Assembly (NCBI GenBank): GCA_963755815.1
Contig: CAVWLF010000026.1
Span: 62,001-126,000, forward strand
DNA: 64,000 nt
Direction: 5' to 3'
From: Palsa-506 sp963755815
Lineage (GTDB): Bacteria > Actinomycetota > Actinomycetes > Streptosporangiales > Streptosporangiaceae
Shown here piece after piece: positions 26,960-35,816 of this stretch. The notes under the pieces were generated by a model, which had not been told where the DNA came from, made no database searches, and worked only from the letters and a program-made list of their open reading frames with translations. How positions within the stretch are numbered: position 1 is the stretch's first letter; the number at the start of each line of letters is the position of its first letter. A program made the translations under genes and the position numbers.

Positions 26960-27634
26960 ATGATCAGGGACTGGATCGCCGCGGAGCGCCGGGAGCTGGC
27001 CGGGCTGCTGGACGGGCTCAGCGCGGAACAGTGGGACGCGCCTTCGCTGTGCGACGGCTGGGCCGTCCGGCAGGTGGTGGCGCACCTGACGATGCCGTTC
27101 CGGTACTCGGCCCCCCGGCTCGGACTCAGGCTGGCGCGGGCGGGCGGGCGGTTCCGGCGCATGTCCGACGCCATCGCCCGCCAGGATGCGGCGCGGCCGG
27201 CGGCGCAACTGATCGCGGCGGTGCGCGACAACGCGGAGCATCCGTGGAAGCCGCCCGGCGGGGGCTACCAGGGGGCGCTCACCCATGACGTGATCCACGG
27301 GCTCGATATCAGCTGCGCGCTGCGGATCGAGCAGCACATCCCGGATGACGTCATGCGGGCGGTGCTGGACACGGTCACCGGACCGAAGTCCCGGCGGTTC
27401 TTCGGGGTGGACACCGGCGGCTCCGAGCTGCTGGCCACTGACCTTGACTGGGCCTGGGGCAGCGGCGCGCCGGTGCGCGGGCGCGCCCGCGACCTGGCGC
27501 TGCTGCTGACCGGGCGCCAGGTCCCCGGCGGCGCCCTGACCGCGGCCGGGGCCGGCCCCGGGGAAGGCACCCGCGCCGCGGAAAGCGCCCGCACCGGCGA
27601 GGACGCCGGCCCGGATGCGGGACGGCCGCGGTGA
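26960..27634 (+). CDS. TIGR03083 family (maleylpyruvate isomerase/DinB-like) protein
   Basis: About 224 residues. The start MIRDWIAAERRELAGLLDGL, then WDAPSLCDGWAVRQVVAHL, is typical of the TIGR03083/mycothiol-dependent maleylpyruvate isomerase N-terminal family with a DinB-type four-helix bundle; the histidine in VVAHL and HDVIHGLDI fit its metal ligands. Function may be mycothiol-related but is not certain. The ATG at 26960 has AAGGA at seven bases; a TTG at 26942 is the alternative. The alanine-rich tail is dispensable-looking. Its stop overlaps the ArsR start (TGATG). Confidence 0.82.
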   Translation: MIRDWIAAERRELAGLLDGLSAEQWDAPSLCDGWAVRQVVAHLTMPFRYSAPRLGLRLARAGGRFRRMSDAIARQDAARPAAQLIAAVRDNAEHPWKPPGGGYQGALTHDVIHGLDISCALRIEQHIPDDVMRAVLDTVTGPKSRRFFGVDTGGSELLATDLDWAWGSGAPVRGRARDLALLLTGRQVPGGALTAAGAGPGEGTRAAESARTGEDAGPDAGRPR

Positions 27635-28029
27635 TGGCGGCGCCCGCGGCGGCGGCCGGCCCCGACGACCGCCTGAACTTCACCTTCGCGGCGCTGGCCG
27701 ATCCGACCAGGCGGGCCATCCTGGACCGGCTGGCCGGGGGCGAGGCCACGGTCAGCCAGCTGGCCGAGCCGTTCGCCATCACCCAGCAAGCGATCTCCAA
27801 GCACCTCAAGGTGCTGGAGCGGGCCGGGCTGATCTCCCGTTCCCGCACCGCCCAGTCCCGGCCGTGCCGGCTGGAGCCTGAGCGGCTGGACACCGCCGCC
27901 GAATGGATCGGCCGCCACCGGCAGGTCTGGGCGGAGCGGTCTGACCGGCTGGATGACCACCTGGCCGTCCTCCGCCGGGAGCGGGAGCGGGAGCAGCAAG
28001 TTCACGAGCAGAAAGAGAGCGGGACATGA
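27634..28029 (+). CDS. ArsR family transcriptional regulator
   Basis: A 131-residue winged-helix repressor. The core FAALADPTRRAILDRLAGGE, then VSQLAEPFAITQQAISKHLKVLERAGLIS is a textbook ArsR/SmtB HTH. No Cys metal site is present, so it is not a metal sensor; it belongs to the group that pairs with AHSA1/SRPBCC proteins (SdpR-like). It is coupled to both neighbours: TGATG with the gene before, ATGA with the gene after. Probably represses its own operon through the site near 26925. Confidence 0.9.
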   Translation: MAAPAAAAGPDDRLNFTFAALADPTRRAILDRLAGGEATVSQLAEPFAITQQAISKHLKVLERAGLISRSRTAQSRPCRLEPERLDTAAEWIGRHRQVWAERSDRLDDHLAVLRREREREQQVHEQKESGT

Positions 28030-28523
28030 GCGACAACGCCAGCGCGGCCGGCCAGATGACCTACCGGCGGATCCATGCCGCGCCCCGGGAACTGCTCTTC
28101 GACTGCATGACGCAGCCGGAGCACCTGACGCACTTCTGGGGCCCGGCCGGGACCACTACCCCGGCCGGCCGGATCATCGTCGACCTGCGGCCGGGCGGAG
28201 CATTCGAGACGGCCATGGTCAGCGACGATGGCGGCGGCGAGTACACGATGCGCGCCGTCTACGTCGAGGTGGACCGGCCTGGCCGGCTGGTGTGGACCGA
28301 AGCGGGCGTCGAAGGCGGCATGACCACGACCATCACGTTCCAGGATCTCGGCGACGGCCGCACCGAGGTCATCACCCACCAGACCAACATGCCCGCCATG
28401 TTCGCCACCCCGGAAGCCCAGGCCGGCTTCAAGACCAGCCTGGACCGCTTCGACGCTTACCTGGCCACCCTGGTCAGCCCGGATCGCATCAGCCCGGATC
28501 GCGTCAGCCCAGATCGGCGATGA
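28026..28523 (+). CDS. AHSA1/SRPBCC domain protein
   Basis: A 165-residue protein with the START-like SRPBCC fold: YRRIHAAPRELLFDCMTQPEHLTHFWGP at the start and FETAMVSDDGGGEYTMRAVY in the middle are typical of AHSA1-domain proteins that accompany ArsR regulators. It probably binds a hydrophobic ligand. The C-terminus carries a small tandem repeat (SPDRISPDRVSPDRR). Its last 20 bases overlap the convergent alpha/beta-hydrolase gene. Confidence 0.88.
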   Translation: MSDNASAAGQMTYRRIHAAPRELLFDCMTQPEHLTHFWGPAGTTTPAGRIIVDLRPGGAFETAMVSDDGGGEYTMRAVYVEVDRPGRLVWTEAGVEGGMTTTITFQDLGDGRTEVITHQTNMPAMFATPEAQAGFKTSLDRFDAYLATLVSPDRISPDRVSPDRR

Positions 28524-29319
28524 ACTGCTCCAGCAGCCCGGTGAACTCCTCCGGCGCCTCCTGGTGCGGGGCGTGCCCGGCGCCGGGCACGATCTGCACC
28601 GCGCCGCGCCACAGGCTGGGGATGGCCAGCTGCTGCAGGTAGGCCAGGCTGACCAGCTGCTCGCCGTCGCCGTGCAGGATGGCCAGCGGCCGGCCGAGCG
28701 TGCCGGCGATGCCTACCTCGTCGGCGACCTGGCCCGCGGCGATGCTCGCGAACAGCCCGGTGCGGGCCGCGCCGTCGGTACGCAGGATGTCGGTCACGAA
28801 GCCGTCCAGCGGAAAATCCGACCCCGGGGCAACGAAACTGGCGGCGTAGGCCCGCGCGTCATCGGCGCTGACGCTGGCGCTGAAGCCGATGTTCAGCACC
28901 GGATTGGGCAGGAACGCCGCGGGCATCTGGGCGGCCGAGGCCACCGGCGGAGCGCCGAAGACGAGGAATCCGGCCGCCCCGGGCAGGCCCGGCGCCGATT
29001 CGATGGCAATGTGCCCGCCCAGGCTCCAGCCGACGATCACCGCGTCGTCCGCGTCCAGCGCCCCGGCGAACCCGGCCAGCGTGGCCGCGTAGCCGGGCAG
29101 GGAGTAGGCCGCCGGATCGATGGCCGGGGCGGACAGCCCGTGCCCGGGCAGGCTGAACGCCAGGCACCGGAAACGCTGCCCGAACGGGCCGGTCAGCAGC
29201 GGCTGCCAGGTCCGGGCCGAGCAGGAATTGCCGTGCACGAAGATGACGGTGCGCTGGCTGCCCACGCTCTGCAGGTAGGCGAGCTGCTGACCGCCCACGT
29301 TGACAGTTTTCTCGTACAC
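28504..29319 (-). CDS. Alpha/beta hydrolase
   Basis: About 271 residues. The oxyanion loop is FVHGNSCSARTW, the nucleophile elbow is VGWSLGGH, and the catalytic His is in GAGHAPHQEAP, with an Asp in ILHGDGEQLV. It resembles esterases and lipases of broad type, with no special substrate evident. GTG 29319 follows GAGGA by six bases. The end overlaps the convergent SRPBCC gene by 20 bases. Confidence 0.88.
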   Translation of the reverse strand: MYEKTVNVGGQQLAYLQSVGSQRTVIFVHGNSCSARTWQPLLTGPFGQRFRCLAFSLPGHGLSAPAIDPAAYSLPGYAATLAGFAGALDADDAVIVGWSLGGHIAIESAPGLPGAAGFLVFGAPPVASAAQMPAAFLPNPVLNIGFSASVSADDARAYAASFVAPGSDFPLDGFVTDILRTDGAARTGLFASIAAGQVADEVGIAGTLGRPLAILHGDGEQLVSLAYLQQLAIPSLWRGAVQIVPGAGHAPHQEAPEEFTGLLEQFIADLG

Positions 29320-29466
29320 GTGCCGTCCTCCCGCCGAAGCCAGAAACCACCATCTCACGAGCGGCGGCGTGCGCCCGAACTTGCCGCCGCGCCGGCCACC
29401 GCCCCGGATGGCGGGCCCGCCGGCCGCGCGGCCGCCAGGTCGTCGGACGCGTGACCCGGGCTATCG

Positions 29467-30559
29467 TTACCCGGCCAGCAGCAGGCGGGCTTCGCCGGCG
29501 ATCTGCAGGTCTTCCCGCGCGGTGATGACCAGGGTGCGCACCGACGCGCCGGCGGCCGTGATGTCGGCGTCGCCGCTGACCGCGTCGTTGCGGCCGGGGT
29601 CGATGGCGACGCCCAGGTACGCCAGCCGCCCGGTTGCGCGCCGCCGGACCATGGCGGAGTGCTCGCCCACGCCGCCGGTGAAGGCGAGCACGTCCACGCC
29701 CGCAGTGGCCGCGCTCATCGCCGCGATGCCGCCAGCCAGCCGGTGGATGTACACGTCGATCGCGAGCCGGGCGTCCGGCTCACCGCGGTCCGCCGCCGCC
29801 TCGACCTCGCGCATGTCGCCGGTCCCGGCCAGCGCGAGCAGCCCGGAGCGCGACTCCAGGGCGGTGCTGACCTCGTGCGGCGAGAGGTGCTCGTGCTCCT
29901 CCAGCCAGAGCACGAGACCGGGGTCCACGGTGCCGGACCGGGTCGCCATGACCAGCCCTTCCAGCGGGGTGAAGCCCATCGTGGTGTCGACGCTGCGGCC
30001 ATCGAGCACGGCCGCGACCGACGCGCCGGCGCCGAGATGGCAGGAGATGACCCGCAGGCCCGCGGCCAGGCCTGGCCAGCTCCGCGGCCCGGCGCGAGCA
30101 GTACGCGTGCGACAGCCCATGGAATCCGTACCGCCGGATCGCGTACCGCTCCCGCCATTCGCGCGGCACCGCATAGGTCGCCGCGGCGGCCGGGATGCTG
30201 GCGTGGAACGCGGTATCGAAGCTGGCCACCGCGGCCACTCCGGGCAGCTGCGCGGTGACCGCGTCGAGCGCGGCCAGGGACTTGGGCTGGTGCAGCGGGG
30301 CCAGGTCGGTCAGGTCCGCCAGCTGCTGCCGCACCGCGTCGTCGATCCGGGCCGGGCCGGTGAAGGCCGTCCCGCCGTGCACGATCCGATGGCCGACCAC
30401 ATCGGGCTCCGGCCAGTCCCGCAGGACGCGGGCCAGCCGGGAAGTGTCCAGCCCGTCCGCCCCGGCGGGCAGGTCGGCGCTGCGCTCGATGGCGTCGGCG
30501 GCATCGAGCAGGCGCAGCTTCAGGCTTGACGAGCCGGCGTTGACGACCAGCACTCGCAC
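29467..30559 (-). pseudogene. ackA: Acetate kinase, disrupted by a frameshift
   Basis: The first part, from GTG 30559, reads MRVLVVNAGSSSLKLRLLDA, VGHRIVHGG and RRYGFHGLSHAYCSRRAAELAR, then leaves the family. From about 30070 the other frame continues VISCHLGAGASVAAV, DTTMGFTPLEGLVMATRSG and FTGGVGEHSA to the stop at 29467. Joined, the two parts give a complete acetate kinase of normal length (acetyl phosphate + ADP to acetate + ATP). A single-base frameshift near 30070 is thus certain from sequence; whether it is real or an assembly error is not. GGAG precedes the start. It follows phosphoketolase, its usual partner. Confidence 0.9.
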
Positions 30560-30607
30560 GGTCAGCTCCTGCCCCGGTCCGGCTGCACCCGCTCAGCCCC
30601 GGCCCGC

Positions 30608-33025
30608 TCAGTCCCGTTCCGGCCAGGTCCAGCCGGTGATCGCCGGGTCGTCCTCGCCGTCCTCGCGGGTGTAAGCGCGCGCGGCGAGGCGGGCGTCGGA
30701 CATCTCCTGCCGCAGCGTCGCGGCGCGGGTGCCCAGGGACGGGACGCGGTCGATGACATCCATGACGAGATGGAACCGGTCAAGATCATTAAGCATGACC
30801 ATATCGAACGGGGTCGTCGTGGTTCCTTCTTCCTTGTATCCCCGGACATGCAGGTTCTGATGGTTCTTGCGCCGGTAGGTCAGCCGGTGGATAAGCGACG
30901 GATAGCCGTGATAGGCGAAGATCACCGGCTTATCGGCTGTGAACAGCGCATCGAAGTCGAGGTCGGACAGCCCATGCGGGTGCTCGGTGTCCGGCTCCAG
31001 CCGCATGATGTCCACCACGTTGATGACCCGGACCTTCAGCTCCGGCAGATGGGCGCGCAGCAGGTCCGCCGCGGCCAGGGTCTCCAGGGTCGGGATGTCG
31101 CCGGCGCAGGCGAGAACCACGTCCGGCTCGCCGTCGGTGGAGCTGGCCCACGGCCAGATCCCCAGCCCGCGGGTGCAGTGCGCGATGGCCTGGTCCATGG
31201 TCAGGTAGTTCAGCGCCGGCTGCTTGCCGGCCACGATCACGTTGACGTAGTTCCGGCTGCGCAGGCAGTGATCGGCGACCGACAGCAGGGTGTTGGCGTC
31301 CGGCGGCAGGTACACCCGGACGATCTCGGCCTTCTTGTTGACCACGTGGTCGATGAAGCCGGGATCCTGGTGCGAGAAGCCGTTGTTGTCCTGGCGCCAG
31401 ACGTGCGAGGACAGCAGGTAATTCAGTGACGCGATCGGCGCCCGCCACGGGATGCCCCGGGTGACCTTGAGCCATTTAGCATGCTGGTTGAACATCGAGT
31501 CGACGATGTGGATGAACGCCTCGTAGCAGTTGAACAGGCCGTGCCGCCCGGTCAGCAGGTAGCCCTCCAGCCACCCCTGGCACAGGTGCTCGGACAGCAC
31601 CTCCATCACCCGCCCGTCCGGCGCCAGGTGGTCATCACCGGGCAGCGAGATCGCGTCCCAGGCGCGGTCGGTCTGCTCGAACACGGCCGTCAGCCGGTTG
31701 GAGACCGTCTCATCGGGGCCCATCAGGCGGAACCGGTCACGATTGCGGGCGATGACATCCCTTAAGAACGAGCCAAGTACCCGGGTCGCCTCGCTGAACT
31801 CAGCCGCCGGGCGCTCGACCGGAACGGCGTAGTCGCGGAAGTCCGGCATGGCCAGATCGCGCAGCAGCCGCCCGCCGTTGGCGTGCGGGCTGGCGCTCAT
31901 CCGCCGGGAGCCCTGCGGGGCGAGCGCACGCAGTTCGGGGATCAGCTGCCCGGCCGAGTCGAACAGCTCCTCGGGCCGGTAGCTGCGCATCCACTGCTCC
32001 AGCTGCTCGCGGTGGCTGGCATTGGTGCGGGTCTCGGCCAGCGGGACCTGGTGGGCGCGCCAGGTGCCCTCGACCGGCAGCCCGTCGACCTCCTTCGGAC
32101 CGGTCCAGCCCTTCGGGGTGCGCAGCACGATCACCGGCCAGGCCGGCCGCGCGGCGGGCGTGACGGCGGGGCGGCGCGCCCCGCGGCGGCGCGAGGCCGG
32201 GACGTCGCGGGCGTCGCGCTGGATGGCCGCGATGGCGTCCAGCACCTCATCGAGCGTCGCCGCGAGCTGCTGATGCACCGCGACCGGGTCATCACTGGTG
32301 ACGAAATACGGCCGATAGCCATAGCCGCGCAGCAGGTCCGCGAGCTCGTTCTCGGGGATCCTGGCCAGCACGGTCGGATTGGCGATCTTGTAACCGTTGA
32401 GGTGCAGCACCGGCAGTACCGCGCCGTCGGTGACCGGGTTGAGGAATTTGTTCGCGTGCCAGCTCGCCGCCAGCGGGCCGGTCTCCGCTTCGCCGTCACC
32501 GACCACGCACAGGACCAGCAGGCCCGGGTTATCGAACGCGGCGCCGTAGGCGTGCACCAGCGCGTAGCCGAGCTCGCCGCCCTCATGGATGGACCCGGGC
32601 GTCTCGGGGGCCACGTGGCTGGGGATGCCGCCGGGGAACGAGAACTGCCGGAACAGCGCCCGCATCCCGTCCTCGTCCTGGCTGATCGAGGAATAGACCT
32701 CGCTGTAGGTGCCCTCCAGGTACGCGTTGGCGACCAGCCCCGGGCCGCCGTGACCAGGGCCGGTCACGTACAGCGCGTCGAGGTCCCGCTCGGAGATCAC
32801 CCGGTTCATGTGCGCGTACAGCAGGTTCAGGCCGGGCGTCGTGCCCCAGTGCCCGAGCAGCCGCGGCTTGACGTGCTCGGCCCGCAGCGGCTCGCGCAGC
32901 AGCGGATTGTCCAGCAGGTAGATCTGCCCCACCGACAGGTAGTTCGCCGCCCGCCAGTAGGCGTGGATCAGCTCCATGTCCTTCGGGCGGTAGGTCCGGG
33001 CCTGCGTCAGGTCGGTGCGTGCCAC
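30608..33025 (-). CDS. xfp: Phosphoketolase (xylulose-5-phosphate/fructose-6-phosphate)
   Basis: An 805-residue TPP enzyme of normal family length. Typical phosphoketolase sequence appears throughout: HWGTTPGLNLLYAHMNRVI, VTGPGHGGPGLVANAYLEGT, VVGDGEAETGPLAASW, HLNGYKIANPT, and in the second half SHVWRQDNNGFSHQDPGFID and RVYLPPDANTLLSV. It splits xylulose-5-P (or fructose-6-P) to acetyl phosphate and an aldose phosphate. Gene order with acetate kinase implies an ATP-producing bypass to acetate. The start is GTG 33025 with GAGGAG seven bases away. A short arginine/proline-rich insertion is seen around residue 310. The 265 bases upstream hold nothing clear. Confidence 0.95.
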   Translation of the reverse strand: MARTDLTQARTYRPKDMELIHAYWRAANYLSVGQIYLLDNPLLREPLRAEHVKPRLLGHWGTTPGLNLLYAHMNRVISERDLDALYVTGPGHGGPGLVANAYLEGTYSEVYSSISQDEDGMRALFRQFSFPGGIPSHVAPETPGSIHEGGELGYALVHAYGAAFDNPGLLVLCVVGDGEAETGPLAASWHANKFLNPVTDGAVLPVLHLNGYKIANPTVLARIPENELADLLRGYGYRPYFVTSDDPVAVHQQLAATLDEVLDAIAAIQRDARDVPASRRRGARRPAVTPAARPAWPVIVLRTPKGWTGPKEVDGLPVEGTWRAHQVPLAETRTNASHREQLEQWMRSYRPEELFDSAGQLIPELRALAPQGSRRMSASPHANGGRLLRDLAMPDFRDYAVPVERPAAEFSEATRVLGSFLRDVIARNRDRFRLMGPDETVSNRLTAVFEQTDRAWDAISLPGDDHLAPDGRVMEVLSEHLCQGWLEGYLLTGRHGLFNCYEAFIHIVDSMFNQHAKWLKVTRGIPWRAPIASLNYLLSSHVWRQDNNGFSHQDPGFIDHVVNKKAEIVRVYLPPDANTLLSVADHCLRSRNYVNVIVAGKQPALNYLTMDQAIAHCTRGLGIWPWASSTDGEPDVVLACAGDIPTLETLAAADLLRAHLPELKVRVINVVDIMRLEPDTEHPHGLSDLDFDALFTADKPVIFAYHGYPSLIHRLTYRRKNHQNLHVRGYKEEGTTTTPFDMVMLNDLDRFHLVMDVIDRVPSLGTRAATLRQEMSDARLAARAYTREDGEDDPAITGWTWPERD

Positions 33026-33290
33026 GGTGCTGCTCCTCGAACGGCGGATGACCGGCGGCGCCACGTCGGCGCCACGCCGAGCGACGCGGGCATGAGGCCC
33101 GCAGCCGGCTCGAATCTGCTCGCGATTAACCCTGGTACCCCGAGGGCCGTGGCACAACATCCGCGCCGCCGCGTGTCGATGACCAGGACATCATCATTGC
33201 GTGAACAACTGGCTTCGCGGCCGCGCCGTCCCGCTGCCGGGGCATCCCGTCGCAGCAATGCATTCGCGGAACCGGGCTGAGCGAGGCCAG

Positions 33291-34391
33291 TCAGGCGGCG
33301 TGCTGGCCTTCCGGGTGCTCGGGGGTGCGGTTAGTCAGCCGCCGTGGCTCAAACAGCCCCCATTCGTGGCGGCGGGGACCTGACCAGCGGGCGGGGACCG
33401 CATCCAGGCCCAGCGCCAGCTTGCGGGCCGCTGCCTCGTAGTTGACCCGCCAGCCCCGGAAATGCGGCCAGGCCTCCTCGGCGGTCCGCTCGACCGGGAA
33501 TCCGACGGACGTGATCCGCTCCCAGCCGTCCAGGAACTCCTCCCAGGTCAGCTGGACCGGGTCATCGGGCCGCGGATCCTCATCGACGGGGATCCGCAGC
33601 GTGCGGGTCAGCTTCCGCAGGCAGGTGAAGCCCATCTGCACGCAGAGCCGGGCCGTGAACGGCGCATTATCCGGGCAGGCCGCCATATGCAGGGCGGCGG
33701 CGTCGAGCACGGCCAGCTGCGAAACCACCCATGAGCTGTGCGGTTCGGGGGAGCGGAAGCGAAGCAGCGACGGGTAGCTCGAATGGGACTCGGCCACGTC
33801 AGCCGACCAGCGCTCCCAGGACTGGTAGATGGACGACAGCGCCTCGATGCCATCGGCCATCTGCGCTCTGGCCAGCAGTTCCGGCCCCCATGCCGGGCTG
33901 CCGGCGCGGGGACCGAGCAGCGTGACCTCCGTTTCGCGGCGATTGTAGGCCGCGTACAACGTGGGCAGGTAGGCGATCTGAAGGGCGACGATGATCAGTC
34001 CCGAGGCCGCCGCGAGGAAGTCGGCCACGCTCGGCTCCGCGCTCCTGCGGGCGGCGAACCCGAGGGTGAACAGCGACGAGCCCGCCTCGCGAAGGGCGTC
34101 CGGGAAGCTGCCCCCCGGCAGCCACAGCAGCAGCCCGTAGCCGACCACGAAGCCGGCCAGCCAGATGAACAGCAGCAGGCCCAGGGTGACGACCGGCTGG
34201 CTGGCCAGCAGCGCATCACGCCGCTCCCAGGTCCGCACGAAGCGGCTGGCTGCGGTATACACCTGGTCGACGTGCCGGTCGACGACCCTGATGAACCCGA
34301 CGCGGCCGCGGGGGATCACGAGGGTGACGGCCACGTTCACCCACACGGCGCCGACAATCAGAACCCCGAGAACCGCTCCCGCGATACGCAC
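33291..34391 (-). CDS. Membrane protein with ion-channel-like N-terminal region, unknown function
   Basis: A 366-residue protein with an N-terminal membrane helix, a second (VVTLGLLLFIWLAGFVVGYGLLLWL) and a third (FLAAASGLIIVALQIAYLPTLY). Between the latter two, the segment SLFTLGFA recalls the pore turn of two-helix potassium channels, but the selectivity motif TVGYG is missing. The C-terminal 230 residues form a soluble domain with WEEFLDGWERITSVG and no known match. It may be a channel-derived protein. Not related to the neighbouring phosphoketolase. Confidence 0.6.
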   Translation of the reverse strand: MRIAGAVLGVLIVGAVWVNVAVTLVIPRGRVGFIRVVDRHVDQVYTAASRFVRTWERRDALLASQPVVTLGLLLFIWLAGFVVGYGLLLWLPGGSFPDALREAGSSLFTLGFAARRSAEPSVADFLAAASGLIIVALQIAYLPTLYAAYNRRETEVTLLGPRAGSPAWGPELLARAQMADGIEALSSIYQSWERWSADVAESHSSYPSLLRFRSPEPHSSWVVSQLAVLDAAALHMAACPDNAPFTARLCVQMGFTCLRKLTRTLRIPVDEDPRPDDPVQLTWEEFLDGWERITSVGFPVERTAEEAWPHFRGWRVNYEAAARKLALGLDAVPARWSGPRRHEWGLFEPRRLTNRTPEHPEGQHAA

Positions 34392-34582
34392 GCCCCTGAT
34401 GCTAGAGCCAGCGTGCTCCAGCCCCGGTGCCGCCGCACCCGGGCGCGGCCCGTGTCATCAGGCCGGGAACGACTGCGCGGCCCGATCCCGGGGCAGGATG
34501 ATCAAAGCATTCGTTCTGCTTGATGGCGCCGCGCTTGATGGGCACCTTCGCCTGAAGACTGCTATGCGGAAGGAGCGTGGTT

Positions 34583-35788
34583 ATGGCCGGGTCCAGGGGC
34601 AGGCGGCTGACGGTCATCGGCGGCGGCGTCATGGGGCTGATGACCGCGTATTACGCCGCGCCGTTCGCGGAGGCCGTGACGGTCCTGGAGCGGACCCGGG
34701 TGGGGGATCCGGAGACCGCGTCGTTCTGCCTCACCCGGTCGGTCCGCAACGACTACCTGGAGCCGGAGTACGCGCGGCTCGCGTACGAATCGCGGCGGCT
34801 CTGGCTGGAGCTCCAGGCCCTGGCCGGCCAGCCGCTGCTGATCGACTGCGGCTGCCTCAACCTGGTCAAGGACAGCGTCACCCCGGACCTGGCCAGCAGC
34901 TACGCGGTGCGCAGTTTCGCCATCCTGGAGCAGCTGCAGCTGCGCCGCGCGGCCCTCTCGGGCGCGGAACTCCGGCAGCGGTTCCCGCAGTTCGCCGTGG
35001 ATGAGGGCAGGCTCGACGTGGACGCGGGATTCGCCGATGTCCCCGCGGTCACGCGCTTCCTGCAGGAAGCACTGCGCGCCCGCGGCGTGCGGGTGCTGGA
35101 GAACGCGGTGGTTCGCGGCATTGCCCGGTCCGGCGGCAGCTGGGACGTCGGCACCGAATCCGGCAACGTCTCCGCTGACGTCCTGGTGATCACCGCCGGC
35201 CTGGGCACCAACGACGTGCTCGGGCTGCTGCCGGGCTGCGCCGCCCGCTTCCCGCTGCGGCCGGACCGGCCGGTGCAGTCCAAGTACTTCATTCCGCCGG
35301 CCAGCACGCGAAGCCACTACACCGAGCATGCGCTGCCCGTGTTCGCGTACCTGGACGTCGGTATCTACGGCCATCCGATCCATGACGGGAAGACGCCGGG
35401 CGTCAAGATCGGGTTCTACAATCCGCCCGGCGCGGCACTGCCCGCGAGCCGGATCGGGAACGTCGAGGACTTCGTGGCCGAGTGCATGCCCGGGCTCCGC
35501 GGCGCGGATACCGTCGACGTCGCGGCGGCCGGCGTCGACGTCTGCTCTTATGACCTGGTCAGAGAAGACGACGATTTCATTCTCGGGCCGGTTCCGGGAA
35601 TGGACGGCGTCTTCACCGGGGTGGGGTGGCGCGGCACCGGGTATAAGTTCGCGCCCTGGGTGGGGCGGGTGCTGGCCCAGCTGGCCGTGCAGCAGGGCAC
35701 CGTCTACGACATTCGCCGGTTCGCGCCCGGCCGGTTCGCCGGGGCCGGCCAGGCGGACCCGGTACCGGCCGGAGGCGGCGCATCATGA
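34583..35788 (+). CDS. FAD-dependent oxidoreductase (DAO family)
   Basis: About 401 residues, D-amino-acid/sarcosine-oxidase-like. The FAD motif GGGVMGLMTAYYAA starts near residue 13 and the protein ends with GVGWRGTGYKFAPWVGRVL, a typical end of the family. It would oxidise a secondary or primary amine, giving imine and hydrogen peroxide, or act as a dehydrogenase; the covalent-flavin Cys is not obvious to me. AGGAG lies seven bases ahead of ATG 34583. It ends close to the convergent E1 beta gene. Confidence 0.85.
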   Translation: MAGSRGRRLTVIGGGVMGLMTAYYAAPFAEAVTVLERTRVGDPETASFCLTRSVRNDYLEPEYARLAYESRRLWLELQALAGQPLLIDCGCLNLVKDSVTPDLASSYAVRSFAILEQLQLRRAALSGAELRQRFPQFAVDEGRLDVDAGFADVPAVTRFLQEALRARGVRVLENAVVRGIARSGGSWDVGTESGNVSADVLVITAGLGTNDVLGLLPGCAARFPLRPDRPVQSKYFIPPASTRSHYTEHALPVFAYLDVGIYGHPIHDGKTPGVKIGFYNPPGAALPASRIGNVEDFVAECMPGLRGADTVDVAAAGVDVCSYDLVREDDDFILGPVPGMDGVFTGVGWRGTGYKFAPWVGRVLAQLAVQQGTVYDIRRFAPGRFAGAGQADPVPAGGGAS

Positions 35789-35816
35789 GCGGAACCGCGG
35801 CGGCGCCCGGGCCTGG

